Below are positions 16,717 to 26,493 of a DNA stretch of 64,000 bases, one piece after another; positions within the stretch are counted from its first letter, which is position 1, and each line of letters starts with the position of its first letter. Both the position numbers and the translations under genes were made by a program. Under the pieces are notes generated by a model. That model ran no database searches. It worked only from the letters and a program-made list of their open reading frames with translations, and was not told the DNA's origin. Source of the DNA: Lachnospiraceae bacterium (GTDB lineage: Bacteria > Bacillota > Clostridia > Lachnospirales > Lachnospiraceae); NCBI GenBank assembly GCA_017462755.1, contig JAFTQM010000092.1, forward strand, positions 1 to 64,000. Direction: 5' to 3'.

Positions 16717-18813
16717 ATGGAATACAATGAAAAAGAGTTTCAAGCATATGCCAACCGACTCGCCAGACGAATCTGGGGCATCGTCGTAATTGCCCTGTCA
16801 GCAGCTTATGCAATCGAGGTATTGAAGGGCAGTAAACCGATAGATTTCTATATCGTCTTTCTGCTCTTGGGATGGGTTCCTTTTATTCTGGGACTTATCG
16901 TGTTAAAAATCAAGGGTATGCATACCCGAGTCTTTCGCGAAATTATCGCCATAGGCTATGGTGTTTTCTTCGCCTATGTCTTGTTTACCGCAGAAACCGC
17001 TATTACCTTCAGTTATGTCTTTCCGATTGCAGGTATGATGATTCTATATAAGAATATGGGGCTTTTGGTCAGAGTTGAAGTCGCCAATATTATCATATTG
17101 ATTGCAAACTTCGTCCGTATCATGGTTACCGGTCAGCAGACCGACCGTACCCTTCCGGATTTTGAGGTAGCGCTGGCATGTACAATTCTTTGTTATACCA
17201 GCTATATCATGGCACTGCTCTATCTGACCAAATCCGAGCGAGCACTGCTGCATTCCGTAGAGGACAATCTGCACAAGGTGGTACAGACCATTGAAACCGT
17301 AAAAACGGCAAGCAACTCGGTAGTCGATGGTGTGACTGTCGTGCGTGAGCTCGCAGAAGAAAACCGCCAGAGTGCCAACAGCGTTGTAAACAGCATGGTA
17401 AAGCTGACCGAAAACAACGAGGTATTGCAGGATCGAACCAATTCCTCTCTCGAAATGACTCAGACCATCAACGCGCAGGTACAAAATGCTGCCAATCTGA
17501 TTCAGGATATCGTCGTACTGATGCAGCAATCCGTTGCCAATGCCAAGACCAGTTCCAATCAGCTTGAGGTTGTGGTACAGTCCACCAATGAGATGGCAGA
17601 GCTGTCCACCGAAGTAAATCAGACCTTACAGGAATTCCGTACGGAGTTCGCCATGGTAAAAGAAGAAACCGGTACCATCGAACAGATTACCAGCCAGACC
17701 AATCTGCTGGCATTGAACGCTTCCATTGAGGCCGCCAGAGCAGGCGAGGCAGGTCGCGGCTTTGCAGTCGTAGCCGACGAAATCCGCAATCTCAGCAACG
17801 GTACCAAGGATTCCTCCACCAGTATCATGAGCGCACTTTCCCACTTAGAGGAAACCTCCGACCGTATGATGAGCTCTATTTCAAAGACACTGGAGCTGAT
17901 TAACTCCACATTGACCAATGTATTGCAGGTTAACGAAAGTGTTAGCAGCATTACCAAGGACTCCATTCAGCTGGGCGACAATATTCAGGTAGTGGATGCC
18001 GCCATGCAGGAGGTGGAAAAGTCCAACCGGAACATGGTTAGCAATATGCAGCAGATTACCGAGGTTATGCAGCTTATGACGGAAAGCATTACCGATGCCG
18101 ATGCCAATACCAAGGTAATGAGAAGCAAGTATGAGGAGACCTCCGCAAATGTTGCCAACATTGAAACCGTAGTCGGCAAGCTTGTCGAAGAGCTGGGCGA
18201 GGGCGGCTTCATGGGTATCCATGATATCCAGCCGGGTATGTATCTGACCATTACCGGTATTTCCGGCACAAGCCAAAAGGAATACAAGGGACGTGTCGAA
18301 GCAACAACCGAGGATACGATTGTCGCATCCCTTCTAAACAAAAATGTTATGCTGGATAAGGCGGAGCGTTATTCTCTGGCTGTCATCGTAGAAAACGAGA
18401 TATATCGTTGGGACAAAGTCCGTATCTCCTCCGACGAAACCGGCACCATCCGGCTTCTGATTGAAACCAATCCAAAGGTATTAAACCGAAGAAAGCATCC
18501 GAGAATGCCATTGCATAACACCTGTACCATCACTATGACCGATACAAATACCTCCTTCGAGGGACGCATGGTCAATCTCAGTGCCGGCGGCTTCGCCTTT
18601 GCTTCCCGCAATACCGCTTTAAAGGACGGCAGAGGACAAAATATCCTCATCAAGATACATAATTTCGAGCTTGCGTCCGCTACCGAGATTCAAGGCTGCA
18701 TTATCCGCGTAACTGACAACGACGGACAGTTTATTACCGGCTGCCGTATGCTGGAGGAACGAGAGGATATTCTCGAATATGTAAAGAATAATTATTTTGA
18801 GCAGCTCCGATGA
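16717..18813 (+). CDS. Membrane chemoreceptor fused to a C-terminal PilZN-PilZ c-di-GMP-binding module
   Basis: A 698-residue protein. Residues about 15-175 contain six hydrophobic helices with no extracellular domain; residues about 190-500 form a methyl-accepting signalling coiled coil with the tip [20 protein letters not shown] near residue 325; no clear HAMP domain lies between. After this comes a beta-rich segment (about 510-590, [14 protein letters not shown]) resembling the YcgR N-terminal PilZN barrel, then a PilZ domain with the RRKHPR motif near residue 591 and NLSAGG near 619. PilZ binds cyclic di-GMP, so the fusion would let c-di-GMP modulate chemotaxis signalling. GAAAGGAGC precedes the ATG. 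It ends at the terminator at 18827. Confidence 0.88.
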   Translation: MEYNEKEFQAYANRLARRIWGIVVIALSAAYAIEVLKGSKPIDFYIVFLLLGWVPFILGLIVLKIKGMHTRVFREIIAIGYGVFFAYVLFTAETAITFSYVFPIAGMMILYKNMGLLVRVEVANIIILIANFVRIMVTGQQTDRTLPDFEVALACTILCYTSYIMALLYLTKSERALLHSVEDNLHKVVQTIETVKTASNSVVDGVTVVRELAEENRQSANSVVNSMVKLTENNEVLQDRTNSSLEMTQTINAQVQNAANLIQDIVVLMQQSVANAKTSSNQLEVVVQSTNEMAELSTEVNQTLQEFRTEFAMVKEETGTIEQITSQTNLLALNASIEAARAGEAGRGFAVVADEIRNLSNGTKDSSTSIMSALSHLEETSDRMMSSISKTLELINSTLTNVLQVNESVSSITKDSIQLGDNIQVVDAAMQEVEKSNRNMVSNMQQITEVMQLMTESITDADANTKVMRSKYEETSANVANIETVVGKLVEELGEGGFMGIHDIQPGMYLTITGISGTSQKEYKGRVEATTEDTIVASLLNKNVMLDKAERYSLAVIVENEIYRWDKVRISSDETGTIRLLIETNPKVLNRRKHPRMPLHNTCTITMTDTNTSFEGRMVNLSAGGFAFASRNTALKDGRGQNILIKIHNFELASATEIQGCIIRVTDNDGQFITGCRMLEEREDILEYVKNNYFEQLR

Positions 18814-18826
18814 TACCAACCATTTG

Positions 18827-18856
18827 AGCGGGATTCTTACGAATCCCGCTTCTTTT
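18827..18856 (+). terminator. Terminator after the MCP-PilZ gene
   Basis: AGCGGGATTC and GAATCCCGCT form a perfect 10-bp stem with a four-base loop, followed by TCTTTT. Confidence 0.85.
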
Positions 18857-18876
18857 ACCGAAAAGGAATAATCACC

Positions 18877-19542
18877 ATGAAACGAAATGTAAACTTGAAT
18901 GAAATTACCGACGGAAGGCTCTACGGTATCAACGATATGGTACGCGCCGGATGCTCCGACTGTGCCGGGTGCTCGGATTGCTGCCACACCGTAGGCGATT
19001 CGATTAAACTGGACCCTTATGACATTTATCGTCTGACGACAGGACTGGGGCGCTCCTTTTCCGAGCTGTTAGAGCAGGGGCATATTGAACTGCATATGGT
19101 AGACGGCATCATTCTTCCGAACCTTAGCGTACCGGAGGGTGCCGGCTGTACCTTTTTGAATGCGGACGAACGCTGCAGCATCCACCCACACCGTCCTGGC
19201 TTCTGCCGAATGTTCCCGCTAGGCAGATATTATCATGACCACACCTTTTCCTATATCTTTCAGGTTCACGAATGTCCTATGGAGCCCAAAACCAAGGTCA
19301 AGGTAGAAAAATGGCTTGATACCCCAAATTTACAGACAAATCAACGATTTATCAACGATTGGCACTACTTTTTGGAGGAGTTATCCACAAAATTAGTCAC
19401 AGAATCCACGCCCGAAACGCAAAAACAAGTACAAATGTATCTTTTGAACCTGTTTTTTGTCACACCTTATGATGCTTCCCTTGATTTTTATCCACAATTT
19501 TATACCCGTCTGGACAAAATCAAGCCACTGCTTGCGGTATAA
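18877..19542 (+). CDS. YkgJ-family cysteine-cluster protein
   Basis: A 221-residue protein of the YkgJ (CxxCxxxCC) metal-binding family. The cluster CSDCAGCSDCCHTVGD lies at about residues 26-41, with further conserved cysteines in GAGCTFLNADERCSIHPHRP, GFCRMFP and HECPMEPK. The family is thought to bind zinc or an Fe-S cluster, and some members are linked to protein or flagellin modification. No role is established. It starts within 40 bases of the preceding terminator and is followed by a thioesterase gene 42 bases downstream on the same strand, so both may share a transcript. Cysteine pattern and length are normal for the family. Confidence 0.82.
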   Translation: MKRNVNLNEITDGRLYGINDMVRAGCSDCAGCSDCCHTVGDSIKLDPYDIYRLTTGLGRSFSELLEQGHIELHMVDGIILPNLSVPEGAGCTFLNADERCSIHPHRPGFCRMFPLGRYYHDHTFSYIFQVHECPMEPKTKVKVEKWLDTPNLQTNQRFINDWHYFLEELSTKLVTESTPETQKQVQMYLLNLFFVTPYDASLDFYPQFYTRLDKIKPLLAV

Positions 19543-19584
19543 TCCACAAGACCATTATTATCCCAGAAGAAAGAAGGCTTTTTT

Positions 19585-20367
19585 ATGTATTCATTTTCCA
19601 GCCGGGTTCGATATACCGAAATCGACCAGAACCGAAATTTGGATTTACACTCTATTTTAAATTATTTTCAGGACTGCTCCAACTTCCACTCGGTGGATGT
19701 CGGAGTCGGTATTGATACCCTGACCGCACGACACCGGGTATGGCTGCTCTCCGCTTGGCAGGTGGAGCTGTTTCACACACCAAGGCTATTCGACCAGATA
19801 ACCGTCGCCACATGGCCTTATGATTTTAAGGGACTGTACGGTTACCGAAATTTTGTACTTTACAATGAAAGTCACGGGCATGAGGTCGCTGCCTGCGCCA
19901 ATTCCATCTGGTTTTTAGTAGACACCGAAACCATGCGCCCGACCAAAATTACCTCCGAGGACTCCTCTGCCTATCCGTTGGAGGAACCGTACCCAATGAC
20001 GTATGAGCCGCGCAGAATCACGCTGCCGGAGGGCATCTGCTTTCCACAAGCCTGCCCTACTGTAGCTGCTGCAGACATTGCAACCGATGCAAATAGCGTT
20101 GCCACAGCTCCGGCTCCGATTGCCGTAACCGAGTTTCTTTTGGATACCAACCTGCATGTCAACAATGCTCAATACGTCCGCATTGCCAAAGCATGTCTGC
20201 CTGCTGATTTCCAAATCCGCACCATGCGCGCCGAATACCGCAAATCTGCCGTCCTCGGTGATATCATCACACCGGTATGCATTGCCGTACCGGAAAAAAA
20301 TCAGTATTTTGTCTCTTTGAATGACCCGAATGGTCAGCCATTCGCCATCGTCGAATTTCGCGGTTAG
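19585..20367 (+). CDS. Acyl-ACP thioesterase
   Basis: A 260-residue double hot-dog protein of the bacterial acyl-ACP thioesterase family, which releases free fatty acids from acyl carrier protein in the cytoplasm. The first hot-dog (about 1-130) begins FSSRVRYTEIDQNRNLDLHS and has WLLSAWQVELFHTPRLFDQI; the second (about 145-258) contains the DTNLHVNNAQYVRIA segment that carries the Asn/His region of this family, then MRAEYRKSAVLGD. Length is typical. The ATG follows AAGAAAGAAGGC, a weak ribosome binding site. In clostridia such enzymes help set membrane lipid composition or scavenge acyl-ACP. It ends in a strong terminator. Confidence 0.87.
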   Translation: MYSFSSRVRYTEIDQNRNLDLHSILNYFQDCSNFHSVDVGVGIDTLTARHRVWLLSAWQVELFHTPRLFDQITVATWPYDFKGLYGYRNFVLYNESHGHEVAACANSIWFLVDTETMRPTKITSEDSSAYPLEEPYPMTYEPRRITLPEGICFPQACPTVAAADIATDANSVATAPAPIAVTEFLLDTNLHVNNAQYVRIAKACLPADFQIRTMRAEYRKSAVLGDIITPVCIAVPEKNQYFVSLNDPNGQPFAIVEFRG

Positions 20368-20385
20368 AAGAAATGCATGACACAA

Positions 20386-20433
20386 AAAGTCCCCGAAAGG
20401 CAAATGTAGCTGCATCTGCCTTTTGGGGACTTT
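20386..20433 (+). terminator. Bidirectional terminator
   Basis: AAAGTCCCC...GGGGACTTT with an inner AAAGGCA/TGCCTTT pairing forms a long stem between the thioesterase gene and the converging hypothetical gene. Confidence 0.8.
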
Positions 20434-20478
20434 ACTATTTTACGTTCTTTTCACCTATGAAATAACCGTGATTTCGTC

Positions 20479-21615
20479 TTATTCCTGCTCCGAAGACGCA
20501 TATTCAGAGGTATAACCGGAATTCATGTAATCCGAACCAAAGTCAGCGGTATTCTCAGCCATCTGCTGCTGTGCCTGATTGTAACGCAAATTCAAAAATC
20601 CGGTGAAATCCTTGTTGTACATCTTCTCCAAATCTCTGTCATAGCCAAGCACCATCTGTGGCTGCATCTCTGCATATGCTGCAAGCAGCTGCTTAGAGAG
20701 TGCCTCGGAGAGATTGATTACTACCATCTTCTTATCCTTATTGAAGGTTCTTACCTGACTTACGGCATTTCTACCAGTTCTCTTGTAGTAATATGCCCAT
20801 ACCAGATTCTTATTTACCAACACACGAATCGTAGAGCTTACCAGATAAACCGTATACTGCTTACCTGCCCATACATTGGCACCTACCTTTACGGCACCTC
20901 TCATATCGGTATCAATCTGATCCTCACGAACTGTCATATTCGCATCAAGGAACTTCTTCAGCTTCTTGTTCGGAGCATCCGTTAACGTCTTAACCAGACC
21001 TACAATAAAGATGATTACGCATACTGCAATTCCGATATATGCAAAGATAACAACAACCATCGGAATACCGTTTACTTCATCATAATCAATTACAAAGTAC
21101 TTAGTATGCTCCGAAATATTCTTAATCTTATTTTTAGCTCCCGTATACTCTATCCCTTCTTTAAAATATTCTAGCTCTTCACCTTTTAACTCTCTTAACG
21201 TACCCTTTATTCTTAAACTTGTCTCTCCCTTTTCAGCACCATCACAGTAATCCAAAGTCTCATCCTCAATATCTTCCATAGTGTCATAATCCTTAGAAGA
21301 CACCTCTACCGAAAAACAAGTATTACTATCCCAATCATAAATTACATAGGAATAACTGTTCGTACGAACTCTATTTCCAGTATCTTTATTTACACTATAA
21401 CTCTCGGCATAATCCACAAACGCATATCTAATCGTGTAGGATACATACTTCCCCTTGTAATCCTCCATATTCTTCGCATCCAGCTCCTTCGGTCCAAGAA
21501 TCAAGCTGAGCGGCGCCATCAGCGGTGCCAGTAATAAAACAATTGCAATCACTGCGGACCAAATCATCTGCTTTTGAAGCGACTTTTTACATTTTGCGCG
21601 TGCCTCTTCCAACAT
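20479..21615 (-). CDS. Hypothetical membrane protein (378 aa)
   Basis: A 378-residue protein I do not recognise. An N-terminal hydrophobic helix (about 17-40) is followed by a mostly polar, beta-rich region (about 50-180, with YVSYTIRYAFVDYAESYSV), a second helix (about 187-212), and a cytoplasmic C-terminal domain (about 215-340, NMTVREDQIDTDMRGAVKVG and VKVGANVWAGKQYTVYLV). The tail is rich in Gln, Ser and Tyr. The arrangement suggests a membrane protein with one domain outside and a PH-like or beta-rich domain inside that may sense an external signal; that reading is inference. The gene is a single unit with AGGGAGGAAAAAT before the ATG. Confidence 0.7.
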   Translation of the reverse strand: MLEEARAKCKKSLQKQMIWSAVIAIVLLLAPLMAPLSLILGPKELDAKNMEDYKGKYVSYTIRYAFVDYAESYSVNKDTGNRVRTNSYSYVIYDWDSNTCFSVEVSSKDYDTMEDIEDETLDYCDGAEKGETSLRIKGTLRELKGEELEYFKEGIEYTGAKNKIKNISEHTKYFVIDYDEVNGIPMVVVIFAYIGIAVCVIIFIVGLVKTLTDAPNKKLKKFLDANMTVREDQIDTDMRGAVKVGANVWAGKQYTVYLVSSTIRVLVNKNLVWAYYYKRTGRNAVSQVRTFNKDKKMVVINLSEALSKQLLAAYAEMQPQMVLGYDRDLEKMYNKDFTGFLNLRYNQAQQQMAENTADFGSDYMNSGYTSEYASSEQE

Positions 21616-21857
21616 AAATTTTTCCTCCCTTATGTAATCATTTTCCTTGTAGTCTGCTTGGTTTTTAATACTTTTTCAAGCAATCCAATTTATCGTAGCA
21701 CAGTATTTTGCGAATTTCAAGAGATTTGTGCAAAACTCACAAAAACTCGCAAGAAGTCTTTGACAAATCACAAATTATATCATATGATAGTGATAGTGCA
21801 TCAAATAGCATTTTCGGATTTTTTTGCACAATAATGCACAATTCCACAGAGGTATTA

Positions 21858-21985
21858 GTGTGAAAAATAACACTGATGTGTTTATTTTTCACACGACAAT
21901 TTGTTTCTGAGCGAAAACAAATTGCCTTGATGTCAGACGCAAATCTAATATTTGCGTCGCCTCTTCGCGACAAGTCGCTCAGAAA
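21858..21985 (+). promoter_or_regulatory. Highly structured leader before the alpha-galactosidase gene
   Basis: The 380-base gap between 21615 and 21997 holds at least three consecutive hairpins just before the gene: a 13-bp stem (21858-21870/21882-21894), a 10-bp stem (21897-21906/21915-21924) and a 9-bp stem (21936-21944/21950-21958), plus a GTCGC/GCGAC pair overlapping the third. TTTCTGAGCGA at 21904-21914 is the exact reverse complement of TCGCTCAGAAA at 21975-21985, one base before the Shine-Dalgarno region. The rest of the gap (21616-21857) shows an AT-rich palindrome TATCATATGATA and nothing else I can identify. Confidence 0.6.
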
Positions 21986-21996
21986 TGGAGATTATT

Positions 21997-24189
21997 ATGG
22001 GAATCAAATATTTCGAAGATGAGAAAGTATTTAAGCTGGATTCCAAGGATGCCAGCTATGTCATTGCTCTGGTAGATGAAGAGCAGTTTGCAGGACACGC
22101 TTATTACGGTAAGAAAATTTCCGATTATCATGTACGCCACTTAATGCGCTTAAATGAGAATCCGTTTACTCCGAGTCAGAACGAAAGAGAACGTGTTTCC
22201 TTCAACGATTTGTTTGCATTTGAATATCCGACCTTCGGTGTCGGCGATTTTCGCGAAACCTGCTTAAAGGTACGCAACAAGTACGGCGCCGCAGCCTGCT
22301 CCCTCGTATACAAGAGCCACAAGATTTATGCAGGAAAGCCTGCTCTTGCCGGTCTGCCTGCTACCTTTGGCAGCGAGTCCGAGTGTGAGACCTTAGAACT
22401 TACCATGACCGACCCGATATTAAAGTTAGATGTTACTTTGGTTTATACCGTATTTGAGGACAATAGCGCAATTACCCGCAGCGCACGCATTCAGAATCTG
22501 GCGGAGGATGATATTTATCTGACCAACGCATTGTCTATGTGCGTTGACCTCGAAGGCTTAAACTACGAAATGATTAATCTGCACGGCAGCTGGGCAAGAG
22601 AGCGCCACATCGACCGTCATCCGATTACCCACGGCAAGCATCGCATTGATTCCAGCCGCGGTGAGTCCAGCCATCAGGATCATCCATTTATCGCAGTGAT
22701 GACACCGGAGACCAATGAGGATGTCGGAGAGGTATACGGCTTTAACTTTGTATACTCCGGCAATTTTATGGCTCAGGCAGAGGGCTGCCAGTTTGAAACC
22801 ACCCGTGTCGTTATGGGTATCAATCCGGATACCTTTACTTGGAAGCTTGCAACCGGCGAAGAGTTTATCTGTCCTGAGGTAGTTATGGTTTACTCCGATG
22901 CAGGTCTCGGCAAGATGACCCGTTCCTTCCACGATTTGTACCGCAATCACCTGATTCGCGGCGAATATAAGGACAAGAAGCGTCCGATTCTGATTAACAA
23001 CTGGGAAGCTACATATTTCAATTTCAACACCGAAAAGCTCTTATCCATTGCCAAGGAGGCAAGCTCTCTCGGCATTGAAATGCTCGTTATGGATGACGGC
23101 TGGTTCGGCAAGAGAAATGACGACAATACCTCTCTCGGTGACTGGCAGGTAAATGAAGAAAAGCTGCCGGGTGGTCTGAAGAATCTGGTAGATGAGGTAA
23201 ACAAGCTCGGTATGAAATTCGGTATCTGGTTCGAGCCGGAGATGATTTCGCCAGAATCCAACCTCTACCGTGAGCACCCGGATTGGGCTATCCAGATTCC
23301 GGAGCGTACCGCTGCACGTTGCCGCAACCAGTATGTGCTGGATATTTCCCGTAAGGAAGTACGCGACTATGTTTACAATATGGTAAAGACGGTGCTCCAG
23401 AGTTCCAACATCGAATATGTAAAATGGGATATGAACCGTCCGTTGTCCGACCTCGGCAGCTTCGCACTGCCTGCGGATCGTCAGGGTGAGCTTTCTCACC
23501 GTTATATGCTCGGTGTTTACGAAATGCAGGAGCGCTTAATCAATGATTTCCCACATCTGCTGCTCGAAAACTGCTCCGGCGGCGGCGCTCGCTTTGACGC
23601 AGGTATGCTGTATTACAGCCCACAGATTTGGTGCTCCGACGATACCGATGCGATTGAGCGTCTTTCCATCCAGCAGGGTACTGCAATGATTTATCCGCTC
23701 TGCTCCATGGGAGCCCATGTCAGCGATTGTCCAAACCATACCGTAGGCCGCAGCACTCCGTTCCGTACTCGTGGTCATGTCGCACTGGCAGGCACCTTCG
23801 GCTACGAGCTGGATGTTACTAAGATTCCTGCCGAGGATCGTGCCATGATTCCGGAACAGGTTGCAATGTACCACAAATACAACGACTTAGTGCGTACCGG
23901 TGACTACTACCGCATTGCAAATTACTCCGAGAATCGTACCTTCGACTGCTATGAAGTCGTGGCTAAGGATCAGTCCGAGGCACTCGTAACCATCGTCGAA
24001 GTGACACGTCGTGCTAATTTCAAGAGCCGCCGTATCCGTTTGAAGGGTCTGCAGCCGGATGCTGTTTACGAGAACGAGGACACCAAGGAACGCTATACCG
24101 GTGAAATCCTGATGTATGCCGGTGTACAGTGTCCGGACACCTGGGGTGACTACATCAGCAATCTGATGCACTTTGTAAAAGTCAACTAA
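21997..24189 (+). CDS. Alpha-galactosidase, GH36
   Basis: A 730-residue cytoplasmic GH36 alpha-galactosidase that removes alpha-1,6-galactose from raffinose-family sugars and galactomannan fragments. It has the N-terminal beta-supersandwich (about 1-320), the TIM barrel (about 330-640) and a C-terminal beta domain. Catalytic residues are the nucleophile Asp478 in YVKWDMNR and the acid/base Asp548 in WCSDDTDA. From memory these match the numbers in the Geobacillus AgaA/AgaB enzymes, which supports the ATG chosen at 21997, preceded by ATGGAG. No signal peptide. No transporter lies next to it. The structured leader at 21858-21985 suggests post-transcriptional control. Confidence 0.94.
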   Translation: MGIKYFEDEKVFKLDSKDASYVIALVDEEQFAGHAYYGKKISDYHVRHLMRLNENPFTPSQNERERVSFNDLFAFEYPTFGVGDFRETCLKVRNKYGAAACSLVYKSHKIYAGKPALAGLPATFGSESECETLELTMTDPILKLDVTLVYTVFEDNSAITRSARIQNLAEDDIYLTNALSMCVDLEGLNYEMINLHGSWARERHIDRHPITHGKHRIDSSRGESSHQDHPFIAVMTPETNEDVGEVYGFNFVYSGNFMAQAEGCQFETTRVVMGINPDTFTWKLATGEEFICPEVVMVYSDAGLGKMTRSFHDLYRNHLIRGEYKDKKRPILINNWEATYFNFNTEKLLSIAKEASSLGIEMLVMDDGWFGKRNDDNTSLGDWQVNEEKLPGGLKNLVDEVNKLGMKFGIWFEPEMISPESNLYREHPDWAIQIPERTAARCRNQYVLDISRKEVRDYVYNMVKTVLQSSNIEYVKWDMNRPLSDLGSFALPADRQGELSHRYMLGVYEMQERLINDFPHLLLENCSGGGARFDAGMLYYSPQIWCSDDTDAIERLSIQQGTAMIYPLCSMGAHVSDCPNHTVGRSTPFRTRGHVALAGTFGYELDVTKIPAEDRAMIPEQVAMYHKYNDLVRTGDYYRIANYSENRTFDCYEVVAKDQSEALVTIVEVTRRANFKSRRIRLKGLQPDAVYENEDTKERYTGEILMYAGVQCPDTWGDYISNLMHFVKVN

Positions 24190-24218
24190 CTTTTTTTCGT
24201 TTTCTTAACCATATTACT

Positions 24219-24258
24219 GAGAGCCGCCTGCCGGATATACATCCGGCAGGCGGCTCTC
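24219..24258. terminator. Long perfect hairpin between converging genes
   Basis: GAGAGCCGCCTGCCGGAT and its reverse complement form an 18-bp GC-rich stem with a four-base loop, 30 bases past the alpha-galactosidase stop. Neither flank carries a strong T-run immediately after the stem, so it may terminate in both directions or act as a 3-prime stabiliser. Confidence 0.65.
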
Positions 24259-24330
24259 GTCGTGTTTCATTCTTTCATTCTTTTCATTCTTACTTAACTA
24301 CAAATGCATGCGAAGCTTCGTAGGGATTTG

Positions 24331-26250
24331 TTACTCTGTGTAACCCATACAGGTAATCGTAAACTTTTTATTCTCATCGCCCTCTGCCATCTTAATCTCG
24401 ATGGTATGCTTCTCGGCAGTATCCTCCGCGAAAATCAAATCCGTCACAGACTGTCCCCAGCTGCCGGTATTGCCATTGATGGTCTTGGTCTTGACACCAT
24501 CCACATACACTTCGATTTTGCCGTAGGAAGCATCGCTTACTGCGCGATAAGCAATCATAAAATTCTTGCAGGTTGCTTCAAAGGTCAGACTTTCATTTCC
24601 GGCATTCGCGGTATGATAAAAATTCTTTGCATACACCTTTCCAATCGGAATGTTCTGATATGCGCCACCATCATCCGCTGTAAAGCTGCCGAGCGACAGG
24701 TCGATGGAGTCCTCATAGGAGTCCTTAAAAATCGTCTTTAATCCAATATAATCCGTGCTGTAAGCTGCCGGTACATCCAAATTAATATCCGTCTCCGCTT
24801 CCGGCTGCGCTGCTGCCGCCTGAATCGTCGCAAAAATACTATCCGCCATAACCTTGTGTCCCAGGGTCGTCGGATGATAGATATCGTAGAAAAATTCCTC
24901 GGACGTCCACTTATCCCCGACAAACTGGAACGCACCGTCTCTGGTGCTTACCATCATCAGGTCATAGGTGGTTCCGACCTTTACCAGCTCGTTCTGCAGG
25001 GTATAACCGGTCGGGAATACCGAAAATACCAAAATTACCGCCGGATGGTTCGGCTGCTGCAAAATCTGTTTTACCATCGACTCATAACAGCCGTGATTCG
25101 TCGGCTCGCCGCCGTCATTAACCGCATACTCTACTAACACAATGTCCGGTAACCCGTCCTCGTCTGTTACGCGGTCTACAATATCCCGCTGATACCGCAT
25201 AAATCCAAACGTCGACGGAGTGCCGCCGACACCTGCATTGACAAAGCATACATTCGAGCCGTCCCCTGCACCATACGCATTTTTAAAGCTCTCGTAGGTC
25301 TGATATGCGTAGCACTCTTTATACTTGGTTGCGCCTGCGCCCTCCGTAATGGAGCCACCGATGGAAGCAATCGTAATCTGTTCGCCCGCCTGTGCCTTTG
25401 CAATCACTGCCTTTAAACGCTTATTGTTGCCCAAGCTAACCTGCGCATCCGAAAGCAGAGTCTGATACCATTCAGAAGCTGCTGCCTCTGCATAGCTCGG
25501 ATTCTCCGGTGTAGAAATCTCAATATCGCCGCCTACCACGATGCCTGCAATCGTAACATTCTGAAAATAAGTATCATAACTGGAGCTGGCAAGCATGAGT
25601 GCAGAAGCATCCAAAGCGGCTTCTAACTCTACCGATGCCTCCATCGTCCCATCACCCTTGTTCGCTATGGATTGAATCGACACAGAACAATTTTCCATTG
25701 CCTGATTCGTCAGATATACTCGAATGGAACTGTCCGCATCGGATGCAAAGCTCCCGGTCACAGTAACCGAAATGCTCGTCCCTTTCTTTACCGTACTTGG
25801 AAGCGGCACCATGCACTTATTGATGCTTCCTCCTGCGAAGGTTACCGAACCATCGCTGTTGTCCGTACCGGTCGCCTGTCCGAATACAGACATACGCTCC
25901 GTCAGTGATAATTTGATTTCTTCCTCCAAGGTCGGCATCTGATCCGGATTTTCCGGCACAAATGGAGTCGGCTCTGCCTGCTCCTGTGTTTCATTGGTCT
26001 TGTTATCTTCATTCATATTCTCGTCCCCCACTGCTTGTGTTGGTGTTGCCTCTGCCTTTTCCATCGGTGTCGGTTCACTGGTCGGTGTTGTTTCCGGCGC
26101 CTTCACTGACTCGGTCGGCGTTACCTCCGCATTTTCTTCTACTGTCTGTGTCGGCGTTATCTGTCCTGCATCTGAATCTGCTTCTTTGCCACCACACGCC
26201 GTCAGACACAACGCTAATAATAAAACATACCCCAAGCCTTTTCGTTTCAT
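24331..26250 (-). CDS. Surface lipoprotein, SGNH/GDSL hydrolase (probable carbohydrate esterase)
   Basis: A 639-residue lipoprotein: signal peptide with lipobox LTAC (Cys19), a Thr/Pro/Glu-rich linker (about 25-105), a beta-sandwich region (about 120-245, possibly carbohydrate-binding), an SGNH hydrolase domain (about 265-480) and a C-terminal beta domain. Catalytic blocks are SIGGSITEGAG (Ser), NAGVGGT (Gly), EYAVNDGG (Asn) and DIYHPTTLGH (Asp/His). The surface location and domain set point to deacetylation or deacylation of plant polysaccharide, but the substrate is not defined. AAAGGACGAGGGT precedes the ATG and a good promoter lies at 26294-26322. Monocistronic. Confidence 0.85.
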   Translation of the reverse strand: MKRKGLGYVLLLALCLTACGGKEADSDAGQITPTQTVEENAEVTPTESVKAPETTPTSEPTPMEKAEATPTQAVGDENMNEDNKTNETQEQAEPTPFVPENPDQMPTLEEEIKLSLTERMSVFGQATGTDNSDGSVTFAGGSINKCMVPLPSTVKKGTSISVTVTGSFASDADSSIRVYLTNQAMENCSVSIQSIANKGDGTMEASVELEAALDASALMLASSSYDTYFQNVTIAGIVVGGDIEISTPENPSYAEAAASEWYQTLLSDAQVSLGNNKRLKAVIAKAQAGEQITIASIGGSITEGAGATKYKECYAYQTYESFKNAYGAGDGSNVCFVNAGVGGTPSTFGFMRYQRDIVDRVTDEDGLPDIVLVEYAVNDGGEPTNHGCYESMVKQILQQPNHPAVILVFSVFPTGYTLQNELVKVGTTYDLMMVSTRDGAFQFVGDKWTSEEFFYDIYHPTTLGHKVMADSIFATIQAAAAQPEAETDINLDVPAAYSTDYIGLKTIFKDSYEDSIDLSLGSFTADDGGAYQNIPIGKVYAKNFYHTANAGNESLTFEATCKNFMIAYRAVSDASYGKIEVYVDGVKTKTINGNTGSWGQSVTDLIFAEDTAEKHTIEIKMAEGDENKKFTITCMGYTE

Positions 26251-26293
26251 ACCCTCGTCCTTTCTTTGCGGTCTTTCAAACCACTATGATATT

Positions 26294-26322
26294 ATTATAA
26301 GACCACGCACTCTCACTCACAA
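26294..26322 (-). promoter_or_regulatory. Promoter of the SGNH lipoprotein gene
   Basis: The minus strand has TTGTGA, a 17-base spacer and a perfect TATAAT, 44 bases before the start codon. Confidence 0.65.
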
Positions 26323-26441
26323 TGATATAAGCCACCATTTTATTGATTTATTCCGTAACATAGCTATATTTCTCATGAAAATACATACAATAATTCCGAA
26401 CACGAATGTTAACACTTACCACTACCACACAAACACAAAAA

Positions 26442-26480
26442 AGCTTCCGCTTAGCAGCACTCAGCCACTTCACGAAAGCT
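26442..26480 (-). terminator. Terminator after the acyltransferase gene
   Basis: On the minus strand AGCTTTCGT pairs with GCGGAAGCT (two G-T wobbles), followed by TTTTTTG. Confidence 0.65.
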
Positions 26481-26493
26481 CTCTTAGCTTGTC

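Noticed and set aside
24219..24258. Mobile repeat at the long 18-bp perfect stem
   Set aside because: Its position between two converging stops fits a terminator or mRNA-stabilising stem better, and no second copy was noticed in the window.
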